The notes beneath the pieces were generated by a model, which was not told the origin of the DNA, did not search any database, and saw nothing but the letters and a program-made list of their open reading frames with translations. A program made the position numbers and the translations under genes. From the NCBI GenBank assembly GCA_964599875.1, contig CAZRHE010000001.1, forward strand, positions 1 through 64,000: a stretch of DNA of 64,000 nucleotides, written 5' to 3'. The DNA is from RGIG4097 sp964599875 (GTDB lineage Bacteria; Bacillota; Clostridia; Christensenellales; CAG-917). Shown here in pieces: positions 8,303 through 17,086 of this stretch (position 1 is the first letter of the stretch; the number at the start of each line of letters is the position of its first letter).

Positions 8303-8333
8303 GCAAAAACGACGGTTAATCCGTCGTTTTTGC
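8303..8333 (-). terminator. Terminator of the uvrBA operon
   Basis: Thirteen-base-pair perfect stem GCAAAAACGACGG/CCGTCGTTTTTGC with a TTAAT loop, 22 bases past the uvrA stop. Confidence 0.88.
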
Positions 8334-8354
8334 GCGTATTAAATATCTTTTATG

Positions 8355-11165
8355 CTAATTGAGAACTTTTGCAAGGAACTCGCCCGTTGCGCTTCCTTTC
8401 GTTTTTGCGACCTCTTCGGGCGTGCCTTTTGCGATAACTCTTCCTCCGCCGTCCCCGCCTTCGGGACCGAGATCTATGACGTAATCCGCAACCTTGATAA
8501 CATCGAGATTATGTTCGATAACTACGACTGTGTTGCCTGCGTCTACAAGTCTTCCGAGAATATCAAGAAGTCTTGCAACGTCGTGGGTATGAAGTCCCGT
8601 AGTCGGTTCGTCCAAAATATAAATAGTCTTGCCCGTACTGCGCTTGCTGAGTTCGGTTGCAAGTTTGACTCTCTGCGCCTCTCCGCCACTGAGTGTCGTC
8701 GATGATTGACCGAGCCTAATATACCCCAGTCCGACGTCGTTTAGCGTCTGAATCTTCGACCTTATTTTCGGAATATTTTTGAAAAATTCAAGGCTTTCTT
8801 CGACGGTCATTTCAAGGACGTCGCCTATGCTCTTTCCTTTATATTTGACCTCTAACGTTTCGCGGTTATATCTTGCGCCTTTGCACACTTCGCAAGGAAT
8901 ATAGATATCGGGCAAGAAGTGCATTTCTATGCGGATGATGCCGTCCCCCGAACAATGTTCGCAACGGCCGCCCGACACGTTGAAGGAGAATCTGCCCGCG
9001 CTATATCCTCTCGACTTAGCATCGGGCAAGGATGCAAACAATTCGCGAATGGGAGAGAACACCCCCGTATAAGTCGCAGGATTGGAACGCGGAGTGCGCC
9101 CTATCGGGCTTTGGTCTATACAAATGACTTTGTCGAGATAGTCGACGCCGTCTATGGACGCATATTCGCCCTCGGGGAGTTTGCTGCCCATGAGTTTATT
9201 GGATAGCGCAGGAAACAAAATTTCGTTTATAAGGCTGGATTTTCCGCTTCCCGACACACCCGTGATCGCGGTAAACACGCCGACGGGGATTTTGACGTCG
9301 GTGTCTTTTAGGTTATTTTGTTTCGCGCCCTTGACCTCTATCCACCTATCCGTGATTTCTCGTCTTGCGATAGGCACGTGAATTGCGTATTCTCCCGACA
9401 GATATTTGCCGGTTATACTATCCTTGCAAGCGATTATATCGTCCACGCCGCCGCACGCCACGACTTCTCCGCCGTGCACGCCCGCACCGGGTCCGATATC
9501 CACGATATAATCCGCCTCTCTTATGGTTTCCTCGTCGTGCTCGACGACGATGAGAGTGTTGCCAAGGTTGCGCAATCCCTTCAATGACGCGAGCAATTTT
9601 TGGTTATCACGCTGATGAAGTCCGATGCTCGGCTCATCGAGGATATAAAGCACTCCCGTAAGTCCGCTGCCTATCTGCGTCGCAAGGCGGATTCGTTGAC
9701 TTTCCCCGCCGCTCAAAGTGGATGCGGAGCGGGACAAGGTGAGATATCCGAGCCCTACGTTGATAAGGAATTGCAATCTTGCGTGGATTTCTTTCAATAT
9801 TCTGCGCGCGATAAGTTCTTCGGTTTCGGTGAGGACGAGGGAATTCAAAAACTCATCCACCGCCACGACGGACTCGTCGCAAAGTTCGACGATATTTTTT
9901 CCGCCTACGGTGACCGCCAACGCCTCGGGTTTAAGGCGTTTTCCGCCGCAAACCGTGCAAGGGACGTCCCGCATATAACGGGAAATTTCCGCCTTGACCA
10001 TTTCGCTTTCGGTTTCGCGATATCTTCTTTGAAGGTTGTTGACTATGCCCTCGTAACTGCTGTTGAATTTGCCCGAAAAATTGCGAGTGTTATATTCCAT
10101 AGGGATTCTGTCCCCGTCGTTGCCGTAGAAAATCATATTGAGCACCCATTCGGGCAAATCCTTTATGGGCACGTCGAGGGAAAATCCGTAAGCCTCCGCA
10201 AGCGCGCGGAATTGCATTTCGCACATTTTCCCCGTGTCGATAAACCAACCGCTCGCTTTGATTCCGCCCTCGCGCAAGGATAAATTTCTGTCTTTGATGA
10301 GGAGATTAGGGTCGATTTCCTGCGTAAATCCGAGCCCCGTACATGCGGGACACGCACCGTATGGATTATTGAAAGAAAACAATCTCGGCGTCAATTCCTC
10401 GAAACTCAATTCGCAATCGGGACACGCATACTTCGTGGAATACGTGATCGCGTCGCCGTCGAAATCCGCAACCACCAAACCTTCGGCAAGTTTCACCGCG
10501 TTTTCAACCGCTTCGACCACCCTTCTTTCCACGCCGTCTTTTATGACGAGGCGGTCTATGACGACGCCTATTTCATGCTTAACGTTTTTGTCGAGGACGA
10601 TATCCTCGTCGAGAGTATAATTCACGCCGTCCACGCGCACTCTGACGTAGCCCGCGCGTTTAAGCATTTCGAGTTCCTTTTTATATTCCCCCTTTCTACC
10701 CCTGACGATAGGCGCGACGATAAGAGTTTTTGCCCCCGTCCTCGCCATAATCTTATCCGCGATTTGGTCTACGGTTTGTCTTTCGATTTCTCTACCGCAT
10801 TTCGGGCAATGGGGTTTTCCGATGCGCGCGTACAAAAGGCGGAAATAGTCGTATATCTCCGTGACCGTCCCCACCGTCGAGCGCGGATTTTTGGAAGTGG
10901 TTTTTTGGTCTATGGAAACCGCGGGAGAAAGCCCCTCGATATAATCCACGTCGGGCTTTTGCATCTGCCCCAAAAACATACGCGCATACGAAGACAAACT
11001 CTCCATATACTTGCGCTGCCCCTCTGCAAAAATAGTGTCGAAAGCAAGGGAAGATTTTCCGCTTCCGGACAGCCCCGAAAAGACAACGAGTTTATCCCGC
11101 GGAATAGTCAAATCCACGTTTTTGAGGTTATTTTCTTTTGCGCCTTTTATGATTATATCTTTCAT
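8355..11165 (-). CDS. uvrA: UvrA, excinuclease ABC subunit A
   Basis: 936 residues, normal length. UvrA is the damage-sensing ATPase of nucleotide excision repair and loads UvrB on lesions. Two ABC modules are visible: the first Walker A GLSGSGKSSLAF near residue 31 and the second GVSGSGKSSLIN in the C-terminal half. Each has a signature (TLSGGESQRIRLA and TLSGGEAQRVKLA) and a Walker B with DEP (YILDEPSIGLHQRD, YILDEPTTGLHTHD). Zinc-finger cysteines occur as CPDC...CPAC and, in the second half, CEHC...CEVC. The start lies one base after the uvrB stop, so the two are translated together. Confidence 0.97.
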   Translation of the reverse strand: MKDIIIKGAKENNLKNVDLTIPRDKLVVFSGLSGSGKSSLAFDTIFAEGQRKYMESLSSYARMFLGQMQKPDVDYIEGLSPAVSIDQKTTSKNPRSTVGTVTEIYDYFRLLYARIGKPHCPKCGREIERQTVDQIADKIMARTGAKTLIVAPIVRGRKGEYKKELEMLKRAGYVRVRVDGVNYTLDEDIVLDKNVKHEIGVVIDRLVIKDGVERRVVEAVENAVKLAEGLVVADFDGDAITYSTKYACPDCELSFEELTPRLFSFNNPYGACPACTGLGFTQEIDPNLLIKDRNLSLREGGIKASGWFIDTGKMCEMQFRALAEAYGFSLDVPIKDLPEWVLNMIFYGNDGDRIPMEYNTRNFSGKFNSSYEGIVNNLQRRYRETESEMVKAEISRYMRDVPCTVCGGKRLKPEALAVTVGGKNIVELCDESVVAVDEFLNSLVLTETEELIARRILKEIHARLQFLINVGLGYLTLSRSASTLSGGESQRIRLATQIGSGLTGVLYILDEPSIGLHQRDNQKLLASLKGLRNLGNTLIVVEHDEETIREADYIVDIGPGAGVHGGEVVACGGVDDIIACKDSITGKYLSGEYAIHVPIARREITDRWIEVKGAKQNNLKDTDVKIPVGVFTAITGVSGSGKSSLINEILFPALSNKLMGSKLPEGEYASIDGVDYLDKVICIDQSPIGRTPRSNPATYTGVFSPIRELFASLPDAKSRGYSAGRFSFNVSGGRCEHCSGDGIIRIEMHFLPDIYIPCEVCKGARYNRETLEVKYKGKSIGDVLEMTVEESLEFFKNIPKIRSKIQTLNDVGLGYIRLGQSSTTLSGGEAQRVKLATELSKRSTGKTIYILDEPTTGLHTHDVARLLDILGRLVDAGNTVVVIEHNLDVIKVADYVIDLGPEGGDGGGRVIAKGTPEEVAKTKGSATGEFLAKVLN

Positions 11166-11166
11166 A

Positions 11167-13122
11167 TCACTTCAGTTTTTTGATTTGTTTTTTGAGTTCG
11201 TTCATTTCGTCGCGGAGTTTGATAGCCCTTTCGAAATCCAGTTCCGCGGACGCCGTTTTCATAAGTCCTTTCAACCTTTCAATTTCCTGAACAAGGTCTT
11301 TAGGTGACAATTTGGCGTCTTTAACTTTCTTTTTGGTGATTTCAAGGGTGTTTGTGAACTTGCGTTCTATGGTCTTGGGCACTATACCGTGCGCCTTGTT
11401 GTATTCGTCTTGAATCTTGCGACGGCGGTTTGTTTCGTCTATTGCCCTCTTCATGCTGTCCGTCATGACGTCGGCGTACATGATAACCCTGCCTTTGTCG
11501 TTTCTTGCTGCTCTGCCTATCGTCTGAATGAGTGCTTGTTCGCTTCTCAAAAAGCCTTCCTTATCCGCGTCCAAAATCGCGACGAGTTCCACTTCGGGAA
11601 GATCGAGCCCTTCTCTCAACAGGTTTATTCCGACGAGGACGTCAAACTCTCCGCCGCGGAGTGCACCCACTATGTCGATACGCTCCAAGGTGTCGATTTC
11701 CGAGTGCATATATCTGACTTTTATCCCCACCTCTTTGAGATATTCCGTGAGGTTTTCCGCCATTTTTTTGGTGAGCGTAGTGACGAGCACTCTGCCTTTT
11801 CTATCCGTGATTTTTTTGATTTCTCCGATGAGGTCGTCGATTTGTCCGTTTACGGGGCGCACCTCTATTTCGGGGTCGAGAAGACCGGTCGGGCGAATGA
11901 GTTGTTCCGCTACATCGTCCGCACGATCGAGTTCGTATTTCCCGGGGGTCGCGGACACGCATATCATCTGATGAATACGGCTGTCGAATTCGTTGAATTC
12001 AAGAGGTCTGTTGTCGTATGCCGCGGGAAGTCTGAATCCGTAATCGACGAGATTTTTCTTCCTTGCCCTGTCCCCGTTGAACATACCCCTCACCTGCGGC
12101 AAAGTCATATGGCTTTCGTCCACGAAAACGACGAAGTCTTTCGGGAAGAAGTCGAGGAGAGTGTACGGCGGTTGTCCGACCTTTCTGCCGTCGAAATAGC
12201 GCGAATAGTTTTCAATGCCCGTGCAATATCCCATTTCCCTCATCATCTCGACGTCGTAATTCACTCTTTCATCTATGCGTTGCGCCTCGATGAGTTTGCC
12301 GTTTGCCTCGAAAAATTCCACTTGCGCCTGCTTATCTCTCATGATTTGTGCAAAAATTTTTTCTCTTTCGCCGCTCACGACGTAGTGGCTCGCAGGGAAA
12401 ATGACGGCGTGTTTCAAGTCGTTTACGATTTTGCCCGTGACGGCGTCTATTTCGCTTATTCTGTCTATAGTATCCCCGAAAAACTCCACTCTTATCGCAA
12501 TTTCACTGTTGCTTGCGGGAAAAATATCCACGACGTCCCCGCGCACTCTAAACGTTGAGCGCACGAAATCGAAATCCGAACGTTTATATTGGATATCCAC
12601 GAGTTTTCGAAGAAGTTCGTCGCGGTCGACGTCCTCCCCCTCTCTCAACGACACCGCTTGCGAATAGTAGTCCACGGGCGCACCCAAGCCGTATATGCAA
12701 CTGACCGATGATACGACGATGACGTCCCGTCTTTCGCATAAAGATGCGGTTGCGGAGTGACGAAGTTTGTCGATTTCGTCGTTTATTTCGAGTTCCTTTT
12801 CGATATAGGTATCCGAGCGCGGAATGTACGCCTCGGGTTGATAATAGTCGTAATAACTGACGAAAAATTCCACCCTATTTTTAGGGAAAAATTCACGAAA
12901 TTCGTTGCAAAGTTGAGCGGCAAGCGTCTTGTTGTGCGCGATAATAAGCGCAGGGCGTTGCACCTTTTCGATGACGTTTGCCATAGTAAAAGTTTTTCCG
13001 CTCCCCGTAACGCCAAGCAATACTTGAGTGGAAAAACCGTTTTCGAGCCCTTCGGCAAGTTTTTCTATCGCCTGCGGTTGGTCGCCGCAAGGCTTGTATG
13101 AAGAAACGAGTTCGAATTTCAT
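11167..13122 (-). CDS. uvrB: UvrB, excinuclease ABC subunit B
   Basis: 651 residues, normal length. UvrB is the helicase-like damage-verification subunit. Visible features are Walker A GVTGSGKTFTMAN (about 39-46), the beta-hairpin region with YYDYYQPEAYIP, helicase motifs DESH and QTIGRAARN, and a C-terminal UVR motif (LMKTASAELDFERAIKLRDEM) that contacts UvrC. UvrC is not in the window. The ATG overlaps the upstream gene's stop by one base (TGATG), placing uvrB in one operon with the small membrane-anchored winged-helix gene. Confidence 0.97.
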   Translation of the reverse strand: MKFELVSSYKPCGDQPQAIEKLAEGLENGFSTQVLLGVTGSGKTFTMANVIEKVQRPALIIAHNKTLAAQLCNEFREFFPKNRVEFFVSYYDYYQPEAYIPRSDTYIEKELEINDEIDKLRHSATASLCERRDVIVVSSVSCIYGLGAPVDYYSQAVSLREGEDVDRDELLRKLVDIQYKRSDFDFVRSTFRVRGDVVDIFPASNSEIAIRVEFFGDTIDRISEIDAVTGKIVNDLKHAVIFPASHYVVSGEREKIFAQIMRDKQAQVEFFEANGKLIEAQRIDERVNYDVEMMREMGYCTGIENYSRYFDGRKVGQPPYTLLDFFPKDFVVFVDESHMTLPQVRGMFNGDRARKKNLVDYGFRLPAAYDNRPLEFNEFDSRIHQMICVSATPGKYELDRADDVAEQLIRPTGLLDPEIEVRPVNGQIDDLIGEIKKITDRKGRVLVTTLTKKMAENLTEYLKEVGIKVRYMHSEIDTLERIDIVGALRGGEFDVLVGINLLREGLDLPEVELVAILDADKEGFLRSEQALIQTIGRAARNDKGRVIMYADVMTDSMKRAIDETNRRRKIQDEYNKAHGIVPKTIERKFTNTLEITKKKVKDAKLSPKDLVQEIERLKGLMKTASAELDFERAIKLRDEMNELKKQIKKLK

Positions 13123-13523
13123 CAGCCTTGAATAAGAGGGACGAAGACGTACTTAATGAGCACGCCTATGATTGCGGATACGGTGCCCGTCGCAAGCGCG
13201 AGAAGAAGTCTGAAAAGGATATTGCTTCTGAACGCCCTTTCCACTCTTGCGAAAGCAAGCCCCTTTTGATGCATATTGATGCAATAGACGAGTTCGCCTT
13301 TTTTATCAGAACGCGTCAAATCGAAATAGTCGTCGAGTTCGAGATTACGAAGGATTGTATCCAATTCTTCCTCATCGTAATCGAGGTCGAGAGAAAGTTG
13401 CTCGAAAATGTCGATGGGCGTAATCAAACAGGTGCCGTTTTTTGCGGACGCCTGATAGATAATGCGCATGACGTTTTTCTCTTTTTTCGTGAGAACGTGT
13501 TGTTTTTCGAGTGCTCCTGCCAT
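13122..13523 (-). CDS. Small winged-helix-like protein with a C-terminal membrane anchor (first of a pair)
   Basis: 133 residues. Residues 10-85 are helical with a winged-helix flavour (LTKKEKNVMRIIYQASAKNG, then ITPIDIFEQL, a TILRNLELDDYFDL recognition-type helix and a strand pair ending GELVYCINMHQKG). The last 30 residues are one hydrophobic helix (RLLLALATGTVSAIIGVLIK). There is no signal peptide, so it would be tail-anchored with the wing domain in the cytoplasm. The ribosome binding site is TAGGAGA. It overlaps uvrB by one base. The upstream gene (13571-13981) has the same plan with little sequence identity. The family is not recognised; DNA binding is inferred only from predicted fold. 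Confidence 0.7.
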   Translation of the reverse strand: MAGALEKQHVLTKKEKNVMRIIYQASAKNGTCLITPIDIFEQLSLDLDYDEEELDTILRNLELDDYFDLTRSDKKGELVYCINMHQKGLAFARVERAFRSNILFRLLLALATGTVSAIIGVLIKYVFVPLIQG

Positions 13524-13570
13524 AATCTCCTAATCGCAGAACGCGATGTTTATATTATCGTTTCGTATGG

Positions 13571-13981
13571 TTAAAATACAAATTTCATCAACACCATTGC
13601 TATCGCGACGACGATGCTTGCGCCGAGAAACGCACCGAGGAACGCACCGAAAAACATCTTCCCCGTCCCGGATTTCACGGTGACGACGTTTTTTTGTTCG
13701 GGCGCGGATTCGACTGCCTTTTCCTTTTCTTCGTAAGCGACGGCGACGGGTTGCTCGTTGCGTTTCAGGGTGATAAGACAATATTCGTCGGGGGTGAAGT
13801 ATTTCACTCTGACGTAGTCGTTTTCTTTGAGGTCGCGGATTGCGGACGACAATTGTAACTTCGACATGGCGTAAGGCAAAAGTTCCATAATTTCTTCCGC
13901 CTCGACGACTTTATACACGTCGTCGTCCCCCGTCAATTTTTTCAATGCTTCGTATACTGCCTTCGCATCTCCGTCCAACAT
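13571..13981 (-). CDS. Small winged-helix-like protein with a C-terminal membrane anchor (second of a pair)
   Basis: 136 residues. The N-terminal 75 residues resemble a winged-helix domain (VYEALKKLTGDDDVYKVVEA, MSKLQLSSAIRDLKENDYVRVKYFTPDEYCLITL). A 30-residue acidic/Pro linker follows, then one Gly/Ala-rich hydrophobic helix at the C-terminus (FFGAFLGAFLGASIVVAIAM). ATG 13981 has an AGGAGGT site. This is the first gene of the transcript containing the second anchor protein, uvrB and uvrA. GxxxG-like repeats in the membrane helix suggest self-association. Function unknown; the uvrB linkage may be only co-transcription. Confidence 0.7.
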   Translation of the reverse strand: MLDGDAKAVYEALKKLTGDDDVYKVVEAEEIMELLPYAMSKLQLSSAIRDLKENDYVRVKYFTPDEYCLITLKRNEQPVAVAYEEKEKAVESAPEQKNVVTVKSGTGKMFFGAFLGAFLGASIVVAIAMVLMKFVF

Positions 13982-14142
13982 AACGACCTCCTATCGATTA
14001 TATGATTTTACCACAAACGCGCGCCATATGCAATAATTTTGATAAAACACTATCCAAGATAAAGAAACTGTGTTATTATTTATTTAGATAAAGTAATAAA
14101 TTTTACGTCGTATATTCCGCTCGCGCGGGAAAAGGAAAATCA

Positions 14143-15798
14143 ATGAATCTTCTGTCAAGATTTCTCAATCGAACCGACTTTAAGGACTACGAGGATTTCA
14201 GCAAGAATTGCACGCTGACCGTCCCCGAAAATTTCAATTTCGGTTTTGACGTCGTTGACGAATACGCTCGTATCGCGCCCGAAAAGCGCGCACTCGTTTG
14301 GTGCAATAGCAAGGGGGACGAACGCATTTTCACTTTCGGCGACATATCTCAAATGAGCAATCGTTGCGCGAATTTCCTTTTGCATTTCGGGCTCAAAAAA
14401 GGCGACTACGTCATGAGCATGCTCAATCGTCGTTGGGAGTTTTGGGTGCTTGCGGTTGCGTGCTGCAAGATTGGCGTCGTGCTTATCCCCGCTACCCATC
14501 TGCTCACTCCGAAAGACGTATATTATCGCGCCAACAACGCTGAAGTAAAACTCATAGTCGCGACGGCGGAAGCGGACGTCATCGAGCATATAGGGCTTGC
14601 CCTTGATAAGTGCACCACCCTTAAAGAGTGTATTTACACCGAAAAGGTGGACGGATATCGCTGTTTCGACGAGTTGATAGCGGCGGAATCCCCCGTCCTT
14701 CCCGAAGGACTTCCCCGCCCTAACTGGAACGACGATATGCTTTGCTATTTCACGTCGGGGACGACGGGTATGCCCAAAATGGTTCAACACAATTTCGAAT
14801 ATCCCGTCGCGCATATTTTCACGGCGTTTTTCTGGCAACAGGTCGTGGACGACGGATTGCACTTCACTATGGCTGAAACGGGCTGGGCAAAGTGCAGTTG
14901 GGGCAAAATTTACGGTCAGTGGATTGCGGGCACGGCGATTTTCGTGTACGACTACAACGGCAGATTCACCCCTACGGATATCCTCCCCTTGCTCGGTAAA
15001 TACGGCGTAACGACTTTCTGCGCACCGCCCACCATTTATAGATTTTTGATTCGCGAGGATTTGTCGAAATACAACTTCAATTCTATCGTGCACTGCACGA
15101 CCGCGGGCGAAGCACTCAACGCGGAAGTGTTCAAGCAATTTTTGGACGCTACGGGACACGAGATTTACGAGGGCTTCGGTCAGACGGAATCTTCCGTCAT
15201 CCTTGCGACTTTCAAGGGCATGAAACCTATCCCCGGCTCCCTTGGCAAGCCGAGCCCTTGCTACGATATCGAAATAATCGACGACGACGAAAATCCCCTC
15301 CCCGACGGCGAAGAAGGCGAAATCGCTATCCGTCTCCGCCCTCATCAGTACGGACTCGTGTCGAATTATAAGGGAGAGCCCGACCGCACCGAGCAAGCAC
15401 GCGGCGGAAAGTATTATCATACGGGCGACCTTGCCATGCGCGATAAGGACGGCGTTTTCTGGTTCGTGGGAAGAAAGGACGATATCATCAAATCGAGCGG
15501 ATATCGCATAGGGCCGTTTGAAGTGGAATCCGCACTCATGGAGCACCCCGCCGTGCTCGAATGTGCAATCACGGGCGTGCCCGACCCTCTCCGCGTGCAA
15601 GTCGTCAAAGCGACCATAGTTCTCTCAAAAGGTTACGAGCCCGGCGACGCACTCAAAAAGGAATTGCAAGACCACGTCAAAAAAGCAACCGCCCCCTACA
15701 AATATCCCCGCATAATCGAATTTGTGGACGAAATGCCCAAGACGATATCAGGCAAAATCCGCCGCGTTGAAATCCGCAACAACGACCAAAAGAAATAG
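14143..15798 (+). CDS. AMP-forming acyl-CoA synthetase, medium-chain/acetate-like
   Basis: 551 residues of the ANL superfamily; activates a carboxylic acid to its CoA thioester through an acyl-adenylate. Motifs are the P-loop YFTSGTTGMPKMVQH (about residues 203-217), FGQTES, the ribose-binding YHTGDLAMRD, the hinge FVGRKDDIIKSSGYRIGP and the C-terminal catalytic Lys motif PKTISGKIRRVEIR. The N-terminal layout (WEFWVLAVACCKIG, IPATHLL) resembles ACSM/medium-chain acyl-CoA ligases more than acetyl-CoA synthetase; the substrate is not determined. It is a single gene whose ribosome binding site is weak (AAAAGGAAAATCA). The stop codon forms the first stem of a downstream hairpin array. Confidence 0.9.
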   Translation: MNLLSRFLNRTDFKDYEDFSKNCTLTVPENFNFGFDVVDEYARIAPEKRALVWCNSKGDERIFTFGDISQMSNRCANFLLHFGLKKGDYVMSMLNRRWEFWVLAVACCKIGVVLIPATHLLTPKDVYYRANNAEVKLIVATAEADVIEHIGLALDKCTTLKECIYTEKVDGYRCFDELIAAESPVLPEGLPRPNWNDDMLCYFTSGTTGMPKMVQHNFEYPVAHIFTAFFWQQVVDDGLHFTMAETGWAKCSWGKIYGQWIAGTAIFVYDYNGRFTPTDILPLLGKYGVTTFCAPPTIYRFLIREDLSKYNFNSIVHCTTAGEALNAEVFKQFLDATGHEIYEGFGQTESSVILATFKGMKPIPGSLGKPSPCYDIEIIDDDENPLPDGEEGEIAIRLRPHQYGLVSNYKGEPDRTEQARGGKYYHTGDLAMRDKDGVFWFVGRKDDIIKSSGYRIGPFEVESALMEHPAVLECAITGVPDPLRVQVVKATIVLSKGYEPGDALKKELQDHVKKATAPYKYPRIIEFVDEMPKTISGKIRRVEIRNNDQKK

Positions 15799-15896
15799 CG
15801 TTCCGCTATAACTTCTCACATAGTGAGAATATAACTTTGCGCAAGCAAAATATCACTGCGATAGCAATATGACTTGCCTCAGGCAAATATATAACT
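15797..15896 (+). repeat. Array of five short hairpins separated by an ATATAACT-type spacer
   Basis: Starting inside the stop codon of the acyl-CoA synthetase gene, five small stem-loops follow: AGCG-TTC-CGCT (15797-15807), TTCTCAC-ATA-GTGAGAA (15813-15829), TTTGC-GCAA-GCAAA (15836-15849), TGC-GATA-GCA (15857-15866) and TTGCC-TCA-GGCAA (15874-15886). Each is followed by TATAACT or a one-base variant (ATATCACT, ATATGACT, ATATAACT) ending at 15813, 15836, 15857, 15874 and 15896. Stem sequences differ while the spacer is held. The array leads into a strong terminator, so it is transcribed as a 3' untranslated region. Confidence 0.85.
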
Positions 15897-15924
15897 CAAA
15901 AGGCACTCCGCAGAGTGCCTTTTG
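15897..15924. terminator. Strong bidirectional terminator ending the hairpin array
   Basis: Twelve-base-pair perfect stem CAAAAGGCACTC/GAGTGCCTTTTG with a CGCA loop. It can serve the acyl-CoA synthetase on the plus strand and the lipoprotein gene on the minus strand. Confidence 0.9.
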
Positions 15925-15957
15925 TCTTTGTTTTATAAATTCGTATTAATAAGGCAA

Positions 15958-16731
15958 CTATACTAGAGAGCCTGCTATTTCAGTGTAGCACACTTCAATA
16001 GTTAAATTTCTATATACAAGATCCGTAGAACCATAAGAAGTATATCCCTCAAAATGCAACACTCTCGTCGAGTCACTCGCATACATATACGATGACTCGG
16101 TATTTACCGTCATGTTATACGTAGAATAACTATAATTGTTTATGTTCACGTTTTTCAAGACGTCACTCTTATTCGCTCCCATAAGAGTCAAATCACCGTT
16201 AGCCCCAATCCATTGTCCTGCTTTTGCCGTGCTGATATAAGCCTCAACCGTCACTTTTATAGTCACAGGCACGTTGTGATTTTCAACAAGATAATCTATT
16301 GCGGCGGGGTTATCAAAATGTTTCCTCTCAAAATACAAAGTTGTGTCACTATACTCTTTGTTCAACGTCATTTGATATACGGTTGATTTAGGTGCATTGG
16401 TTTTTGCATAGTATCTTGCAGTCAGCGTCATATCTTCGTTCGGAAATTCCGTTTGCGAAACCGTTGAATATCCGTTAAACCAACCCGCAAACTCATATCC
16501 GTCGCGCTCTGGTGTGGGCAATTCCATAGACTCCGAACTCTTTCCTTTTATCGTGAGCATAGAAATTGTCCCTCCATTCGGATCTAATGTTATAGTTACG
16601 TCTTTCGGACCGTCTTCGTCGTTACCCGACAAAGAGTCAAACAAATTGCACCCTACAAACATAGTTATACTCCCCAATACAATAATTGTAAGTATAATCG
16701 CCGATAAAACTCTTTTGTATTTTGTTCCCAT
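15958..16731 (-). CDS. Surface lipoprotein with a Listeria-Bacteroides (InlB-type) repeat
   Basis: 257 residues. A type II signal peptide (KYKRVLSAIILTIIVLGSI) ends in a lipobox FVGC, with C28 as the lipidated residue. A single InlB B-type repeat follows at about 44-110 (VTITLDPNGG, GYEFAGWF, MTLTARYYAKT). The C-terminal 145 residues are beta-rich, full of Thr, Ser and Tyr, with no family I recognise. Expected location is the outer face of the cell membrane, perhaps in adhesion. ATG 16731 has an AGGAG site. It is AT-richer than the core genes and sits, with its divergent HTH gene, between two hairpin arrays. The promoter spacer carries a palindrome. Confidence 0.82.
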   Translation of the reverse strand: MGTKYKRVLSAIILTIIVLGSITMFVGCNLFDSLSGNDEDGPKDVTITLDPNGGTISMLTIKGKSSESMELPTPERDGYEFAGWFNGYSTVSQTEFPNEDMTLTARYYAKTNAPKSTVYQMTLNKEYSDTTLYFERKHFDNPAAIDYLVENHNVPVTIKVTVEAYISTAKAGQWIGANGDLTLMGANKSDVLKNVNINNYSYSTYNMTVNTESSYMYASDSTRVLHFEGYTSYGSTDLVYRNLTIEVCYTEIAGSLV

Positions 16732-16759
16732 AATAATCTCCTTTTGTTTTATTATAATA

Positions 16760-16788
16760 ATTTTATAGGATTATTTCCTATATGTCAA
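16760..16788 (-). promoter_or_regulatory. Promoter of the lipoprotein gene with a palindrome in the spacer
   Basis: On the minus strand TTGACA (16788-16783), a 17-base spacer and TAAAAT (16765-16760). The spacer and its edges hold TATAGGA-TTATT-TCCTATA (16764-16782). This is the same arrangement as at 7648-7676 with a different palindrome, fitting a private operator for the divergent HTH protein. Confidence 0.8.
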
Positions 16789-16833
16789 TACGAAATATGG
16801 ATTTTTTACTATATTTTCTCAAGGTATATGCAT

Positions 16834-17043
16834 ATGGAAATCAGAAAAATCGTCGGTACGAATCTTAAAAACGCAAGAAAAGCGATGGGCTTGACTCAAA
16901 AACAAATCGCGGATGAACTTGGAAAATATCAGCCCGATTACAGCGAGTACGAAACGGGCAAAATCGAACTTGACTATGAGAAAATCGTGTTCCTGTGCAG
17001 ACGCCTCGATATAACCCCCAACGACCTATTCGATATCCACTGA
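16834..17043 (+). CDS. Small XRE-family HTH regulator, divergent from the lipoprotein gene
   Basis: 69 residues from ATG 16834 (MEIRKIVGTN), chosen because AAGG at 16821-16824 is nine bases upstream; ATG 16828 is too close to that site, and the open frame to 16744 crosses the operator. The protein is a lone Cro/C1 helix-turn-helix: NLKNARKAMGLTQKQIADEL, YQPDYSEYETGKIELDYEKI, ending ITPNDLFDIH. It probably represses the lipoprotein promoter through the palindrome at 16764-16782. It has the same size and gene arrangement as the HTH at 7692-7910. Confidence 0.85.
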   Translation: MEIRKIVGTNLKNARKAMGLTQKQIADELGKYQPDYSEYETGKIELDYEKIVFLCRRLDITPNDLFDIH

Positions 17044-17060
17044 AAAACAAATAAATAGCA

Positions 17061-17084
17061 AAAGCCACTCGACCGAGTGGCTTT
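17061..17084. terminator. Terminator between the HTH gene and the second hairpin array
   Basis: Ten-base-pair perfect stem AAAGCCACTC/GAGTGGCTTT with a GACC loop. On the minus strand it closes the hairpin array following aspartokinase; on the plus strand it ends the HTH gene. The CACTC/GAGTG core also occurs in the terminator at 15897. Confidence 0.88.
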
Positions 17085-17086
17085 AT

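Noticed and set aside
8031..8306. A 91-residue minus-strand open frame downstream of uvrA
   Set aside because: It overlaps the uvrA terminator, lacks a ribosome binding site and looks like chance coding in AT-rich DNA.
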